A DNA stretch of 22,501 bases from Bacillota bacterium. GTDB lineage: Bacteria > Bacillota > Clostridia > Lachnospirales > Lachnospiraceae. A program made the translations under genes and the position numbers. The stretch is from contig JAEWMT010000059.1 of assembly GCA_023393095.1 (NCBI GenBank), positions 1 through 22,501 on the forward strand, in the 5' to 3' direction. Positions 13,716 through 22,022 of the stretch are shown here, in pieces. The notes beneath the pieces are model-generated. The model was given only the letters and a program-made list of their open reading frames with translations, did no database searches and was not told where the DNA came from. Each line of letters starts with the position of its first letter. Within the stretch, counting starts at the first letter, position 1.

Positions 13716-14567
13716 ATGGAAAATGAGCAAGAACGACGGTTTACAATAGGAGAATTAGCGAAACTTGTCGGAGTGACTGTAAGAACATTGCAATACTACG
13801 ATCAGGCAAATTTGCTGAATTCTACTTATACCGAAGATCACAAAAGAGTATATACACGAGATGATATACTAAAACTCCAACAAATCCTATTTTTAAAATC
13901 GTTAGGATTTTCTCTTGATGAAATTAAGGATAAGATCTTAAAATCAAAAAATTCTTCTGATTTTGAAAAAGTTTTTACCCAACAGCGTAAAATTCTTCTG
14001 AAGCGGATATCAAACTTAAATAAAATCGTTGATACATTGGACTCAGTGATTACCGAGACAAAAGAAGGCAAAGAAATCAGCTTGGACAGGCTATTCACCA
14101 TTATGGAGTTGATGAAGCAGGGTAATCCTTATTCCTTTGTTGTTCGCTATTTGAATGACAAGCAACTCAAAAGCGTCTCAAATCGGTTGCTCAATTCGTC
14201 TGGAAAATATAAGGATTTAGCGAAAGAAGTATTTGCACAATTGGATAATCTATATCGTCAAGGTGCTGATCCGGCTGGCAAAGACGGGCAGGAGCTAGCA
14301 CAATGCTGGTGGAATATGGTGAATGAATTTACTGCGGGGGATATAGATATGCTGGAGACGCTTATTTTGGCTGGCAGAGATATTGGCAATTGGCCCGAGG
14401 AAACCAAAAACATAAGAGAATCTATTGAGAACTTTTTAGAGAAAGCGCTCAATATTTATCTTCAAAATAACGGTATTCAGATAACAGATATGAGGGCAGA
14501 AAAGGAGGATCAAGTTCAGGGAGCTTCAAGTTTGATATCTCCTTGCATTGACGATCAGCATCATTAA
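13716..14567 (+). CDS. MerR-family regulator with TipAS ligand domain
   Basis: This 283-residue protein has an N-terminal MerR winged helix (FTIGELAKLVGVTVRTLQYY, residues 9-28), a coiled-coil dimer helix (about 80-115) and a C-terminal TipAS-type antibiotic-recognition domain (about 125-265), with GQELAQCWWNMVNEFT typical of the latter. TipAS proteins bind cyclic peptide antibiotics such as thiostrepton and switch on transporters. The adjacent permease gene 29 bases downstream fits that role. Its own promoter seems to contain the dyad, so it is likely autoregulated. Confidence 0.88.
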   Translation: MENEQERRFTIGELAKLVGVTVRTLQYYDQANLLNSTYTEDHKRVYTRDDILKLQQILFLKSLGFSLDEIKDKILKSKNSSDFEKVFTQQRKILLKRISNLNKIVDTLDSVITETKEGKEISLDRLFTIMELMKQGNPYSFVVRYLNDKQLKSVSNRLLNSSGKYKDLAKEVFAQLDNLYRQGADPAGKDGQELAQCWWNMVNEFTAGDIDMLETLILAGRDIGNWPEETKNIRESIENFLEKALNIYLQNNGIQITDMRAEKEDQVQGASSLISPCIDDQHH

Positions 14568-14596
14568 CTCGGTTATAATGAAAGGGGAAATTGTAT

Positions 14597-15724
14597 ATGA
14601 AGCTATCAAAGTTTTTAACAAATAAAGGTGTAATTTATGCTATTATCTTGGCGATTTTTTATCAGGTCGCTATGGTCGGTCTGTTTACATATGGCTATCA
14701 TGTTCTGCCAAGTGGAGTTTATCAACTCGGTATCAATGTGGTGAATCAAGATGGAGATAAAGGTGCAGCTATTCAAAAGGCACTTGTTCCTAATCTACCG
14801 TTTAAAAAAGTGATAACAGATAAGGATTTAAACCAAAGTAAAGAAGAGTTAGATAATCGGCAAATTCAAATGATTATTGTGATTCCCAAAAATTTTATCA
14901 ATAATTTACAGAAAGGCAAATCTGCTTTCGATTTTTATATCAATGTATCAAACACTACAACAGTTGTAACTACCATGGAAGAAGTAGCAAAATCAATTAC
15001 AATTAATTTTAATAAATCTATGAATCAAGGAAAATTAACAAATATATTAAAATCCTTAAATATTGATGATTCACAACAAAAATTAATCGCTGAAAAATTG
15101 CAGGATTCGGTAGTACAAAATAATATATATATGAATCAAGCATCAAGAAGTATGGACTACGTAATGGCTCCAATGTTTTTATCAGTAGCGACATACGCTT
15201 CTTCCATGGTAGCTGCCATTATATTGTATAATATCTTCATTGCTATAATTCCAATAGGAAAATGGAAGGCGTTTCGATATGTTGAGGCGGCCGGGTGTGT
15301 CATTGCCATTTTGGCACCTTTGTTTGGGGTACTAACAGCAAGACTGTTAATCTCATTTAGTATTCAAAAATTATTGTTTCTATATTTGCAACAGATTTTT
15401 ATGCAAATAACTGCGTTCCAATTTACTTTAATATTTGTTCTTTCTCTCGGACAAAATGGCATATTTCTTAACATACCCTTATTACTTGCACAAACGATCG
15501 CTGGCGGTGGGACAATGCCACTGAAAATCATGCCGAATCTGTTTAAAATCGTGAGTTATTTTACTCCGATGTATCCAAATACGCAGATTAATTTTGGTGT
15601 ACTGTTTGGCGGGCCGGTTCTATTCTTTGAGTTTAGGCTGCTCTCAGTATTGATTTTATCTTCACTCATTCTCCCGATAATTGTTAGGCGAACAAAAGGT
15701 ATAAAAGAACAGCATCAAGCCTAG
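14597..15724 (+). CDS. YhgE/Pip-like ABC-2 type membrane protein
   Basis: This 375-residue integral membrane protein has one helix near the N terminus (about 11-33), a large extracellular domain (about 35-185) with NVVNQDGDKGAAIQKAL, and about five to six helices from residue 185 onward. This is the layout of ABC-2 permeases and of YhgE/Pip (DUF3533-like) proteins. ATG 14597 is chosen over TTG 14591 because AAAGGGG lies nine bases ahead. There is no ATPase gene beside it, so it either works without one or borrows one from elsewhere. The upstream MerR-TipAS regulator suggests a role in peptide-antibiotic or membrane-stress response. Confidence 0.75.
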   Translation: MKLSKFLTNKGVIYAIILAIFYQVAMVGLFTYGYHVLPSGVYQLGINVVNQDGDKGAAIQKALVPNLPFKKVITDKDLNQSKEELDNRQIQMIIVIPKNFINNLQKGKSAFDFYINVSNTTTVVTTMEEVAKSITINFNKSMNQGKLTNILKSLNIDDSQQKLIAEKLQDSVVQNNIYMNQASRSMDYVMAPMFLSVATYASSMVAAIILYNIFIAIIPIGKWKAFRYVEAAGCVIAILAPLFGVLTARLLISFSIQKLLFLYLQQIFMQITAFQFTLIFVLSLGQNGIFLNIPLLLAQTIAGGGTMPLKIMPNLFKIVSYFTPMYPNTQINFGVLFGGPVLFFEFRLLSVLILSSLILPIIVRRTKGIKEQHQA

Positions 15725-15755
15725 CTTTAAACTGGGTCAAAATTGGTAAAAGTCA

Positions 15756-15784
15756 TTGATAAATCGTAAGAAAAAAATTATAAT
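15756..15784 (+). promoter_or_regulatory. Promoter of the ankyrin-repeat gene
   Basis: TTGATA (15756-15761) and a perfect TATAAT (15779-15784) are 17 bases apart, giving a leader of about 105 bases. The leader contains ATTGGCT (15811-15817) and AGCCAAT (15866-15872), a 7-bp inverted pair with a long loop. Confidence 0.65.
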
Positions 15785-15895
15785 AGCTGTATTATATATA
15801 TTAGGAAGATATTGGCTAAAAAATATGCAACAGCGATTGATGGGGAAGAAAATAGATAATAAAAAAGCCAATTGTGAATAAGAAAGGGGATAACT

Positions 15896-16960
15896 ATGCC
15901 AAAAAAACGCAAAACATTACCTAAAAATTTCAGGGAACTGATTGAGGCAACCGATATTGCAGCACTCAAGGCAGTGTTTGATACTTGTGAATTGGATGCC
16001 TATGATAGTGCTTATAGTAAAAATACCGCGCTTCATTTTTATAAAGTACCAGATGATTTGGTTCGTTGGCTTGTGGGACAAGGCGCAGACATAAATGCTA
16101 AGGATTATTATGGCAAAACACCTCTGCATATTCAAGCCCGTTCTTGGTGTGGCAATGTGGAACTTTTTCTAGAATTAGGTGCAAATATTAACGCCTGTGA
16201 TAATAGTAATAATACCCCATTGCATTGCGCAGCGGATGGTGGAAATATGATATCTGTCCGTCTGCTGTTGTCTCACGGAGCGAATATTCTCGCAGAGGAG
16301 AAATATTATCATCAAACACCACTTGCTTATGCGCTTTCCCGCTGTAACAATTCCGGGATTGCAAATATGGCTGATATTGCTGAAATACTACTGAATGCCG
16401 GAACCCCAATTACAACAGAAATGAGAGAAGATGTTACTCGCATAGGCAAAGAATTTGAATTTCACAGACAGAGCTTTAATAAGGATTATCTCCCTGAAAC
16501 CGATGCCGGACTAAAAAAGCTGTATGAATTATTTGATGTCGAGGCTGTACCGCAAAGACGTATTCATGACGGCATTTCACCCATAACAGTAACTGCAACA
16601 CGCTGGCAGGAACAACACAGCGAGCTTTGGGATTATCTCGTTCCATCGAATGGAAAAGCAGCATCGGTGCAAGGAGAGGTGATTCGTATTACAGGGCGCT
16701 TATCCCATGAAATATTAGATAACGGCAGTTGTAATTGGGATGCAGAATACCGCAAAATGGTGGATGCGCTTCTTATTCATTTTACTGAGGGCAACGCTCT
16801 CTCTGTCAGTGAGTTAGCAGAAACGAAAGGATTAGCAGCTCAAATTCGTCCGAAGGGCGATGGAGACAGTGAACCTGAGAGATTGTCAGAGCTAGCGGTT
16901 AAGTGGGTGCTGGCAAATCCAAATCCAATCCCATTAAATAAACCAAATTATAAACGATAA
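15896..16960 (+). CDS. Ankyrin-repeat protein with an unidentified C-terminal domain
   Basis: This 354-residue protein lacks a signal peptide, so it is likely cytoplasmic. Four ankyrin repeats span about residues 40-170, with NTALHFY, GKTPLHIQ, NNTPLHCAA and HQTPLAYAL as repeat starts and GADINAKD/GANINACD turns. The C-terminal domain (about 205-354) is not recognised; it has TRWQEQHSELWDYLVP, a GEVIRITGRLSHEI strand-helix segment and a Pro-rich end (NPNPIPLNKPNYKR). Similar proteins are scattered in Firmicutes without known function, sometimes near toxin or immunity genes. It has its own promoter and GAAAGGGG ribosome site. Confidence 0.75.
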   Translation: MPKKRKTLPKNFRELIEATDIAALKAVFDTCELDAYDSAYSKNTALHFYKVPDDLVRWLVGQGADINAKDYYGKTPLHIQARSWCGNVELFLELGANINACDNSNNTPLHCAADGGNMISVRLLLSHGANILAEEKYYHQTPLAYALSRCNNSGIANMADIAEILLNAGTPITTEMREDVTRIGKEFEFHRQSFNKDYLPETDAGLKKLYELFDVEAVPQRRIHDGISPITVTATRWQEQHSELWDYLVPSNGKAASVQGEVIRITGRLSHEILDNGSCNWDAEYRKMVDALLIHFTEGNALSVSELAETKGLAAQIRPKGDGDSEPERLSELAVKWVLANPNPIPLNKPNYKR

Positions 16961-17108
16961 CAATTACATAATTTGTTGCCATTTGACTTTTTTATATCTT
17001 TTACTGCCCGCTGAAGAATGACACAGGAGTGCATCATATAAAACATTTTTAAAATGGTGAGAAGATAGAATGTGTTATAGAATATAATTTATAGTATCGG
17101 AGATTTAC

Positions 17109-17831
17109 ATGAAAAAAATTGTTTTGTTTGTTATTTGTGCTTTTTTTATAGTAACATTAACCGCTTGTAATATCGTTTTGGGTGTTCCAAATAAAATAAC
17201 AATTGATGATATTACATATCGCAACGGCTTTTATGGTGATCTGTGGCCTCAAAATCTTACTTATGGCAGTGGTTCTTATAAAGTGGGATCGAAAGAGTTC
17301 CATCGCGTAAAGTGTAAGAAATTCGATTGGGTGCACAGTGCAATTGGAGACACCACGAATGGAGTACTCTATTGCGCCGAAAGTCAATGGGAGAAGGCGA
17401 ATGCATATTATGCAGACAGCGAGAACTTTGTGTATTATTGCAAGATTGGTGCTCAGTATGGCAAAGACCCTGTCATAACTACGATTTCCGATATTGATCC
17501 AAAAAAGTTCGATGAGCTTATGAAGTTTGCAGATAAGAATGGTTATAATCCTTTCGGTTTAAACAAAAAAGTAAAAACTCGCCGCTTACCGATTCCTGAC
17601 AAGGATAAATCTCCGGAGCTCACTTTTTATAAAGAAAGCAAAGACGGATTTTTTACCTCTTACCAAGGGAGTACTTTCCACATAGTCGATGACAAGCTTT
17701 TGCTTTTATATTATTATGACTATGGACATGGAAAATATGAGAAAATGGTAGCAGTTAATGTCCCTTATGAACTTGGACAGTATTTTATAAAGTTACTGGA
17801 GAAATTGAAGAATGAACATAGCATGAAATAG
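17109..17831 (+). CDS. Putative lipoprotein of unknown function
   Basis: This 240-residue protein has a lipoprotein signal peptide with lipobox LTAC (Cys20). The mature part is rich in aromatic residues and Lys, with KSPELTFYKESKDGFFTSYQ and LLLLYYYDYGHGKYEKM, suggesting a beta-sheet domain. I do not recognise a family. A short CGGAG ribosome site precedes it. No neighbour is clearly linked. Confidence 0.75.
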   Translation: MKKIVLFVICAFFIVTLTACNIVLGVPNKITIDDITYRNGFYGDLWPQNLTYGSGSYKVGSKEFHRVKCKKFDWVHSAIGDTTNGVLYCAESQWEKANAYYADSENFVYYCKIGAQYGKDPVITTISDIDPKKFDELMKFADKNGYNPFGLNKKVKTRRLPIPDKDKSPELTFYKESKDGFFTSYQGSTFHIVDDKLLLLYYYDYGHGKYEKMVAVNVPYELGQYFIKLLEKLKNEHSMK

Positions 17832-18032
17832 AGGTTGACGGATTAATTTCTGGAAAAAAGTTTGACAAAGGAGTATCGACCTTCGGACAGTAGAGACTAG
17901 AAGTTACTTTAATAATTTAGGTAGGTACAATACTTTATAATTTTTGTGAAATAAATGAAACTATGGAATATTATTCATCGTCTAAAGGATGATAGCATAA
18001 GTAATATACATATTTATGAACGGAGGTATTTT

Positions 18033-20285
18033 ATGAAGAAATTATGTGTCCTGCTAATTAGTGGACTAATGTTAGTAACTTCGGTTCCAACTTATGGTTT
18101 TGCGGCAACCGAAAAGGCTCAGACTGTGAATGCAACAACAGCAGTTAATTCAAAAACCGTAGCTGAACCTAATGTCAAAAATACGACAGAGCCAACCGAT
18201 GCAGCACTAAAGAATGCGATACTGGCTGTTAAGGATAAGATTACCATACCAAAGGAATATTCAATATTTAACTATTATTATTATGCTTCCAACTCTTATA
18301 GAGAAGCATATTGGAATTTGATGTGGTCAAACCCGGACACAGGCGCTAATATTGCAGTTAATTGTGATCTTGATTATCATATTACTAATTTTGATCATAA
18401 TGATTATAAGCTCCAAAATTCCGGAATTTCCAAGTATTTAAAGAGTGAATTGCAAAAGAAGGCAGAGGATTTTACAGGTAAAATCGCTCCTCAGACGAAG
18501 GGACATCTGAAGTTTGTTAACTCAATGTATTCAAGCATTTACAGCGGTAACTATGTTTATAATTATATTAGAACCGAAAATGGTGTAGATTTCCCCGATA
18601 ATAATGTTAGCGTTTTTGTAAGCAGTATTACTGGAGAGGCTACATCAATTACTGTAAATTGGATTTATGATTTTAAAATTCCAGCAGCGGATATGAAGCT
18701 GACGAAGGACGATGCAACAGCTTCCATAAAGAAAAACATGAAAATGAAGCTTGTTTACAAAACACGTAATTATGTTATATATGATAAAACCGATGATGCT
18801 TCAAAAATAAAAGCATTTCTTGTGTATGAGCCTTCAAAAGATTATATCTCTGTGGATGCAAAGACGGGTAAGCTTTATACCAGTAAAACAGAGTGGAGAA
18901 GCGAAACAAATACAACATCCAAAGAAGATGCAAAAATGGCGTCAACAGCTGATAAAGGTGGTGGAGGTATTAGTTTTGGATCATCCTTATCTGATGATGA
19001 AATCGCTAAAATTAATGAACTGAAGAATATAATTACAAAATCAAAAGCGATAAAGTTAGTTGCGGATAACTCTAGTTTATATAAAGATAAAAATCTAACA
19101 AAATATTCGGCAACCTTACAGCAATGGTATGACGAAACCAGTACTACGAAATATGTCTGGTATGTTACTTTAAATGACCCCAGAAAAGTAACGGATAAGG
19201 ACAGCTATCGCGGTTATGCAAATGCAACTGTGGATGCAGAAACAGGTAAAATATTATCCTATAATGCCAGCATGAAGAGTAATTATAATGAAGATAAGCA
19301 GAAATGGAATTCCGTTAAAATTAAATATAATAAGAACGAAGGCAAAAAAATCCTTGAGAAATTCCTGAAATCCCAAATGAACAACCGTTTCAGTAATACT
19401 GTTATATCAAAACAAACAAATGATTACATTGCATATTATAAGAAAGAGGAGCCTATATATGGAGGATACTCCTATCGTTATAATCGTGTGAATAGTGGAA
19501 TAGAGTTTGTCGATAACTTTATTAACGGAGCTGTTGATGGTGTGACCGGTAAAATTTATTCCATAAATTCCAACTGGAATACAAATGTTACCTTTGAAGC
19601 TGCTACTGGGACTATGTCAGCGGACGATGCGATGAAGTCTTATCTAAGTAAGGATGGATATGGATTAAAGTATGAAATAAATCAGATTAATAAAAATACA
19701 AAGAATTCTGATCGTTATTTGGTTGATTATGAGATTAGATTGGTATATCGTCCTGATATAGACCCGTGTTATATTTCTCCATTTACCGGTGAACAGCTGA
19801 ACTGGAATGGCGAGGTATATAAGAAGACAACTGATTATGTTTATAAGGATGTAGCAAATACAGAAGCGAACAGAAATATATTGTTACTTGCTGATATGAA
19901 TATCGGATTTGCCGGTGATAACTTCCTTCCAAGTCAAAATATTACGTTAGGAGAAGTTAAGACGCTTCTGACCAGTGTTGGCTATGGCTATGCAACCATA
20001 GAAGGAAATGATGCAGATCTGATTACCAGAGAAGAATTGGCTCAGCTTTTCATAACCTGGATTAATCTTGATAAAATGGCAAAATTGAATATTTATAACC
20101 CGGGATATTCAGATAGTAATGCAATTGACAGTAAGTATGTCGGTGCAGTGGCTCTTGCAAAAGGATTAGGTATTATGGACGGAGATTCCGGCAATTTCTT
20201 TAATCCAAAGAAAAATGTAACAAGATATGATGCTGTTAATTATATTTTAAATTTTATTGACCTTCAACGAAAAGGATTATGGTAA
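18033..20285 (+). CDS. Secreted YcdB/YcdC-domain protein with SLH wall-anchoring domains
   Basis: This roughly 750-residue exported protein starts at ATG 18033, after CGGAGG; an in-frame ATG at 17955 has no ribosome site and would bury the signal peptide. The signal peptide ends near residue 25 (GFAA). Two YcdB/YcdC-like (DUF4901-type) modules follow, about 45-300 and 330-600, each with repeated DAxTGK motifs (VDAKTGKLY, VDAETGKIL, DGVTGKIY). The C-terminal region (about 605-750) has S-layer homology repeats (YKDV, ITREELAQLF, FNPKKNVTRYDAVNYI). SLH domains hold proteins to pyruvylated wall polymers. The function of YcdB modules is not established; they resemble PepSY-like folds. Unlinked to its neighbours by spacing. 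Confidence 0.85.
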   Translation: MKKLCVLLISGLMLVTSVPTYGFAATEKAQTVNATTAVNSKTVAEPNVKNTTEPTDAALKNAILAVKDKITIPKEYSIFNYYYYASNSYREAYWNLMWSNPDTGANIAVNCDLDYHITNFDHNDYKLQNSGISKYLKSELQKKAEDFTGKIAPQTKGHLKFVNSMYSSIYSGNYVYNYIRTENGVDFPDNNVSVFVSSITGEATSITVNWIYDFKIPAADMKLTKDDATASIKKNMKMKLVYKTRNYVIYDKTDDASKIKAFLVYEPSKDYISVDAKTGKLYTSKTEWRSETNTTSKEDAKMASTADKGGGGISFGSSLSDDEIAKINELKNIITKSKAIKLVADNSSLYKDKNLTKYSATLQQWYDETSTTKYVWYVTLNDPRKVTDKDSYRGYANATVDAETGKILSYNASMKSNYNEDKQKWNSVKIKYNKNEGKKILEKFLKSQMNNRFSNTVISKQTNDYIAYYKKEEPIYGGYSYRYNRVNSGIEFVDNFINGAVDGVTGKIYSINSNWNTNVTFEAATGTMSADDAMKSYLSKDGYGLKYEINQINKNTKNSDRYLVDYEIRLVYRPDIDPCYISPFTGEQLNWNGEVYKKTTDYVYKDVANTEANRNILLLADMNIGFAGDNFLPSQNITLGEVKTLLTSVGYGYATIEGNDADLITREELAQLFITWINLDKMAKLNIYNPGYSDSNAIDSKYVGAVALAKGLGIMDGDSGNFFNPKKNVTRYDAVNYILNFIDLQRKGLW

Positions 20286-20340
20286 TTGAAACTATGAAAT
20301 AAAAGAAGAGAATCTAGTTAATTAAATATCATGTATAAAC

Positions 20341-20438
20341 CAGAGGTTGCCGCATTAAATTATCTTCAATGATTACAAAGAATGTTTGTAATTTTTTTGA
20401 AATCAGCATAGATAATCTAATGCGGTAGCCTTTGTTTT
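20341..20438. terminator. Nested inverted repeat between convergent genes
   Basis: Outer arms (20341-20364 and 20411-20434) pair over 24 positions, with three G-U pairs and one mismatch. Inside, ATTACAAA (20372-20379) and TTTGTAAT (20385-20392) form a second hairpin followed by a T run, a typical rightward terminator. T-rich sequence also follows the outer arm. It ends the SLH gene and probably the leftward aminotransferase gene as well. Confidence 0.7.
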
Positions 20439-20541
20439 CTATGTAAAGAATAAGTTGTTTTTTAAAAATTAGTTTTATGCAGGAATTTACCTAAAGTCCT
20501 ACGATTCCGTAAATATATAAGAAAAGCTTTGAAATTTCCCA

Positions 20542-21723
20542 TTATTCATACTTTTTAAAGATGGCACCCAACCTTTGTATCCCCTCAGCAATTGTATCAG
20601 TGTCAGAATTGGTATAGTTAAGCCGCAGAGTATTTACTTTTTCCTTGCTGGTATAGAAGGGATCGCCTGGTACAAATATTACTTTTTTCTTTAATGCTTC
20701 GTCAACCAGGTCAATAGCAGCTTTTCCGTTATTTAAGGTCGCCCACAGAAACATTCCACCAAGAGGAATCGTGTGTGTAACGTAAGAGGGGAAATACTTG
20801 TCCATGGCAGCTAACATGGCATCGCTTTGTATTTTGTATAAAGTTTTTATTTTCGAAATGTGATTTTCGTATTCATTGTGCTGTAAATAGTCATAGATAA
20901 GATATTGTGCAAATATGTTCGTATGTAAGTCGGAACCCTGTTTTGCTGTAATAAGGTGATGCATTAATTGTTTGTTTTTTGTAATGATAAATCCAAGCCG
21001 CATACCGGGAGTCACAGTTTTAGAAAAAGTACCAAACAAAACACTGTATTCAAGCTTATCTGCTCCTATATAGGGTAAAGTTTCTCCTTTGAACTGTAGT
21101 TCGCTGTAAGGATCATCTTCCACAAGTACAACCTGGTATTTTTCTAAAATTTTGCAAACAGCTTCCCTTTTTTCTTTGGAATAGGAGATTCCTGTGGGAT
21201 TTTGAAAGTTTGGTACGCTGTAAAATACTTTTACGTTATTAGCTTTCAGTAAGGTCTCTAATTCGTCCGGATTAATTCCGTCCTCCTCTAATGATAGAGG
21301 CATAAAATTAGGCTCAGACAGAGAAAATGCTTGAATTGCTCCCAGATATCCCGGTTCTTCAATAACTATACCGTCCCCTTTATTAATTAGAACTTTACCG
21401 ATAAGATCAAGCCCCTGTTGTGACCCGGTGGTAATTAAGATATCATCTGGAGAAAACTTAAGGTTAAAACGTTTCTTATATCTGTCTGCAATATATTGCC
21501 TTAAAGGAAGATAACCCTCTGTTGTGGAATACTGAAATACCTTATCCTTTTCCGTTCTGATTATACGCTCGGAAGCCTCAGATAATTCCTGAAGAGGAAA
21601 AGAAATAGGATTTGGCAGACCACCGGCAAAAGAGATGATATCCTCTGCTCCAGTTACTTTCATTATTTGTCGGATAAAGGAGGATTTCGTATTCATAATT
21701 CGGTCGGAATATAAATTAGTCAT
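20542..21723 (-). CDS. PLP-dependent aminotransferase (2-aminoadipate/MocR type, class I)
   Basis: This 393-residue fold-type I aminotransferase has Lys235 in FGTFSKTVTPGMRLGF as PLP-binding lysine, PNFQNPTG (171-178), EDDPYSEL with the pyridine-binding Asp, and the C-terminal Arg in VNTLRLNYTN for the substrate carboxylate. The closest family is the 2-aminoadipate transaminase / aromatic-aminotransferase-like group that often sits beside MocR regulators. ATG 21723 is preferred to GTG 21729, since AAAGG is only three bases from the latter. Substrate is unpredictable. Divergence from a MocR-type gene implies regulation by it. Confidence 0.9.
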   Translation of the reverse strand: MTNLYSDRIMNTKSSFIRQIMKVTGAEDIISFAGGLPNPISFPLQELSEASERIIRTEKDKVFQYSTTEGYLPLRQYIADRYKKRFNLKFSPDDILITTGSQQGLDLIGKVLINKGDGIVIEEPGYLGAIQAFSLSEPNFMPLSLEEDGINPDELETLLKANNVKVFYSVPNFQNPTGISYSKEKREAVCKILEKYQVVLVEDDPYSELQFKGETLPYIGADKLEYSVLFGTFSKTVTPGMRLGFIITKNKQLMHHLITAKQGSDLHTNIFAQYLIYDYLQHNEYENHISKIKTLYKIQSDAMLAAMDKYFPSYVTHTIPLGGMFLWATLNNGKAAIDLVDEALKKKVIFVPGDPFYTSKEKVNTLRLNYTNSDTDTIAEGIQRLGAIFKKYE

Positions 21724-21778
21724 AGTCACACACCTTTCTTAAATAAATCGATTATGATTTTTTTATTGGATTTTTCAA

Positions 21779-21807
21779 ATTATACCATTGCAAAGATAAC
21801 CATACAA
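21779..21807 (-). promoter_or_regulatory. Promoter of the aminotransferase gene
   Basis: On the minus strand TTGTAT (21807-21802) and a perfect TATAAT (21784-21779) are 17 bases apart. The -35 lies inside the first ATACAAT half-site of the operator cluster. Confidence 0.65.
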
Positions 21808-21831
21808 TGATAATATTGTATGCAATACAAT
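21801..21831. promoter_or_regulatory. Three alternating ATACAAT/ATTGTAT half-sites
   Basis: CATACAAT-GATAAT-ATTGTATG is followed directly by GCA-ATACAAT, so ATACAAT, its complement and ATACAAT alternate (21802-21808, 21815-21821, 21825-21831). They overlap and extend upstream of the aminotransferase promoter, a likely regulator-binding cluster. Confidence 0.65.
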
Positions 21832-21856
21832 TACAAACAATTGCAATGATTTGTTG

Positions 21857-21943
21857 ATTAATTGTACTGGTTTTATTTAAAGCAGTTTACTGAATGGCTG
21901 TATTAATTGGATGATACAGTTTGCTGATTTGATAGATTAATTG
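21857..21943. repeat. Three direct copies of ATTAATTG
   Basis: ATTAATTG occurs at 21857-21864, 21902-21909 and 21936-21943, all in the same orientation. It is a possible MocR direct-repeat operator, though AT-rich chance matches are possible. Between them, CTGTAT (21898-21903) and ATACAG (21914-21919) form an inverted pair. Confidence 0.4.
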
Positions 21944-21978
21944 ATTGAAGTAGTTTTTAATTTCATTGTACTAATTCT

Positions 21979-22000
21979 TTGAATCGGTTTACCGATTCAA
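21979..22000. promoter_or_regulatory. Perfect palindrome ahead of the MocR-type gene
   Basis: TTGAATCGGT, TT, ACCGATTCAA: 10-bp perfect arms, ending 10 bases before the ribosome site. It could be an operator in the transcribed leader or an mRNA hairpin. Confidence 0.65.
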
Positions 22001-22022
22001 TAATATTTATAAGGAGGATCCT

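Noticed and set aside
15825..15881. 18-codon ORF in the ankyrin gene leader
   Set aside because: No ribosome site and no distinctive composition; likely chance.
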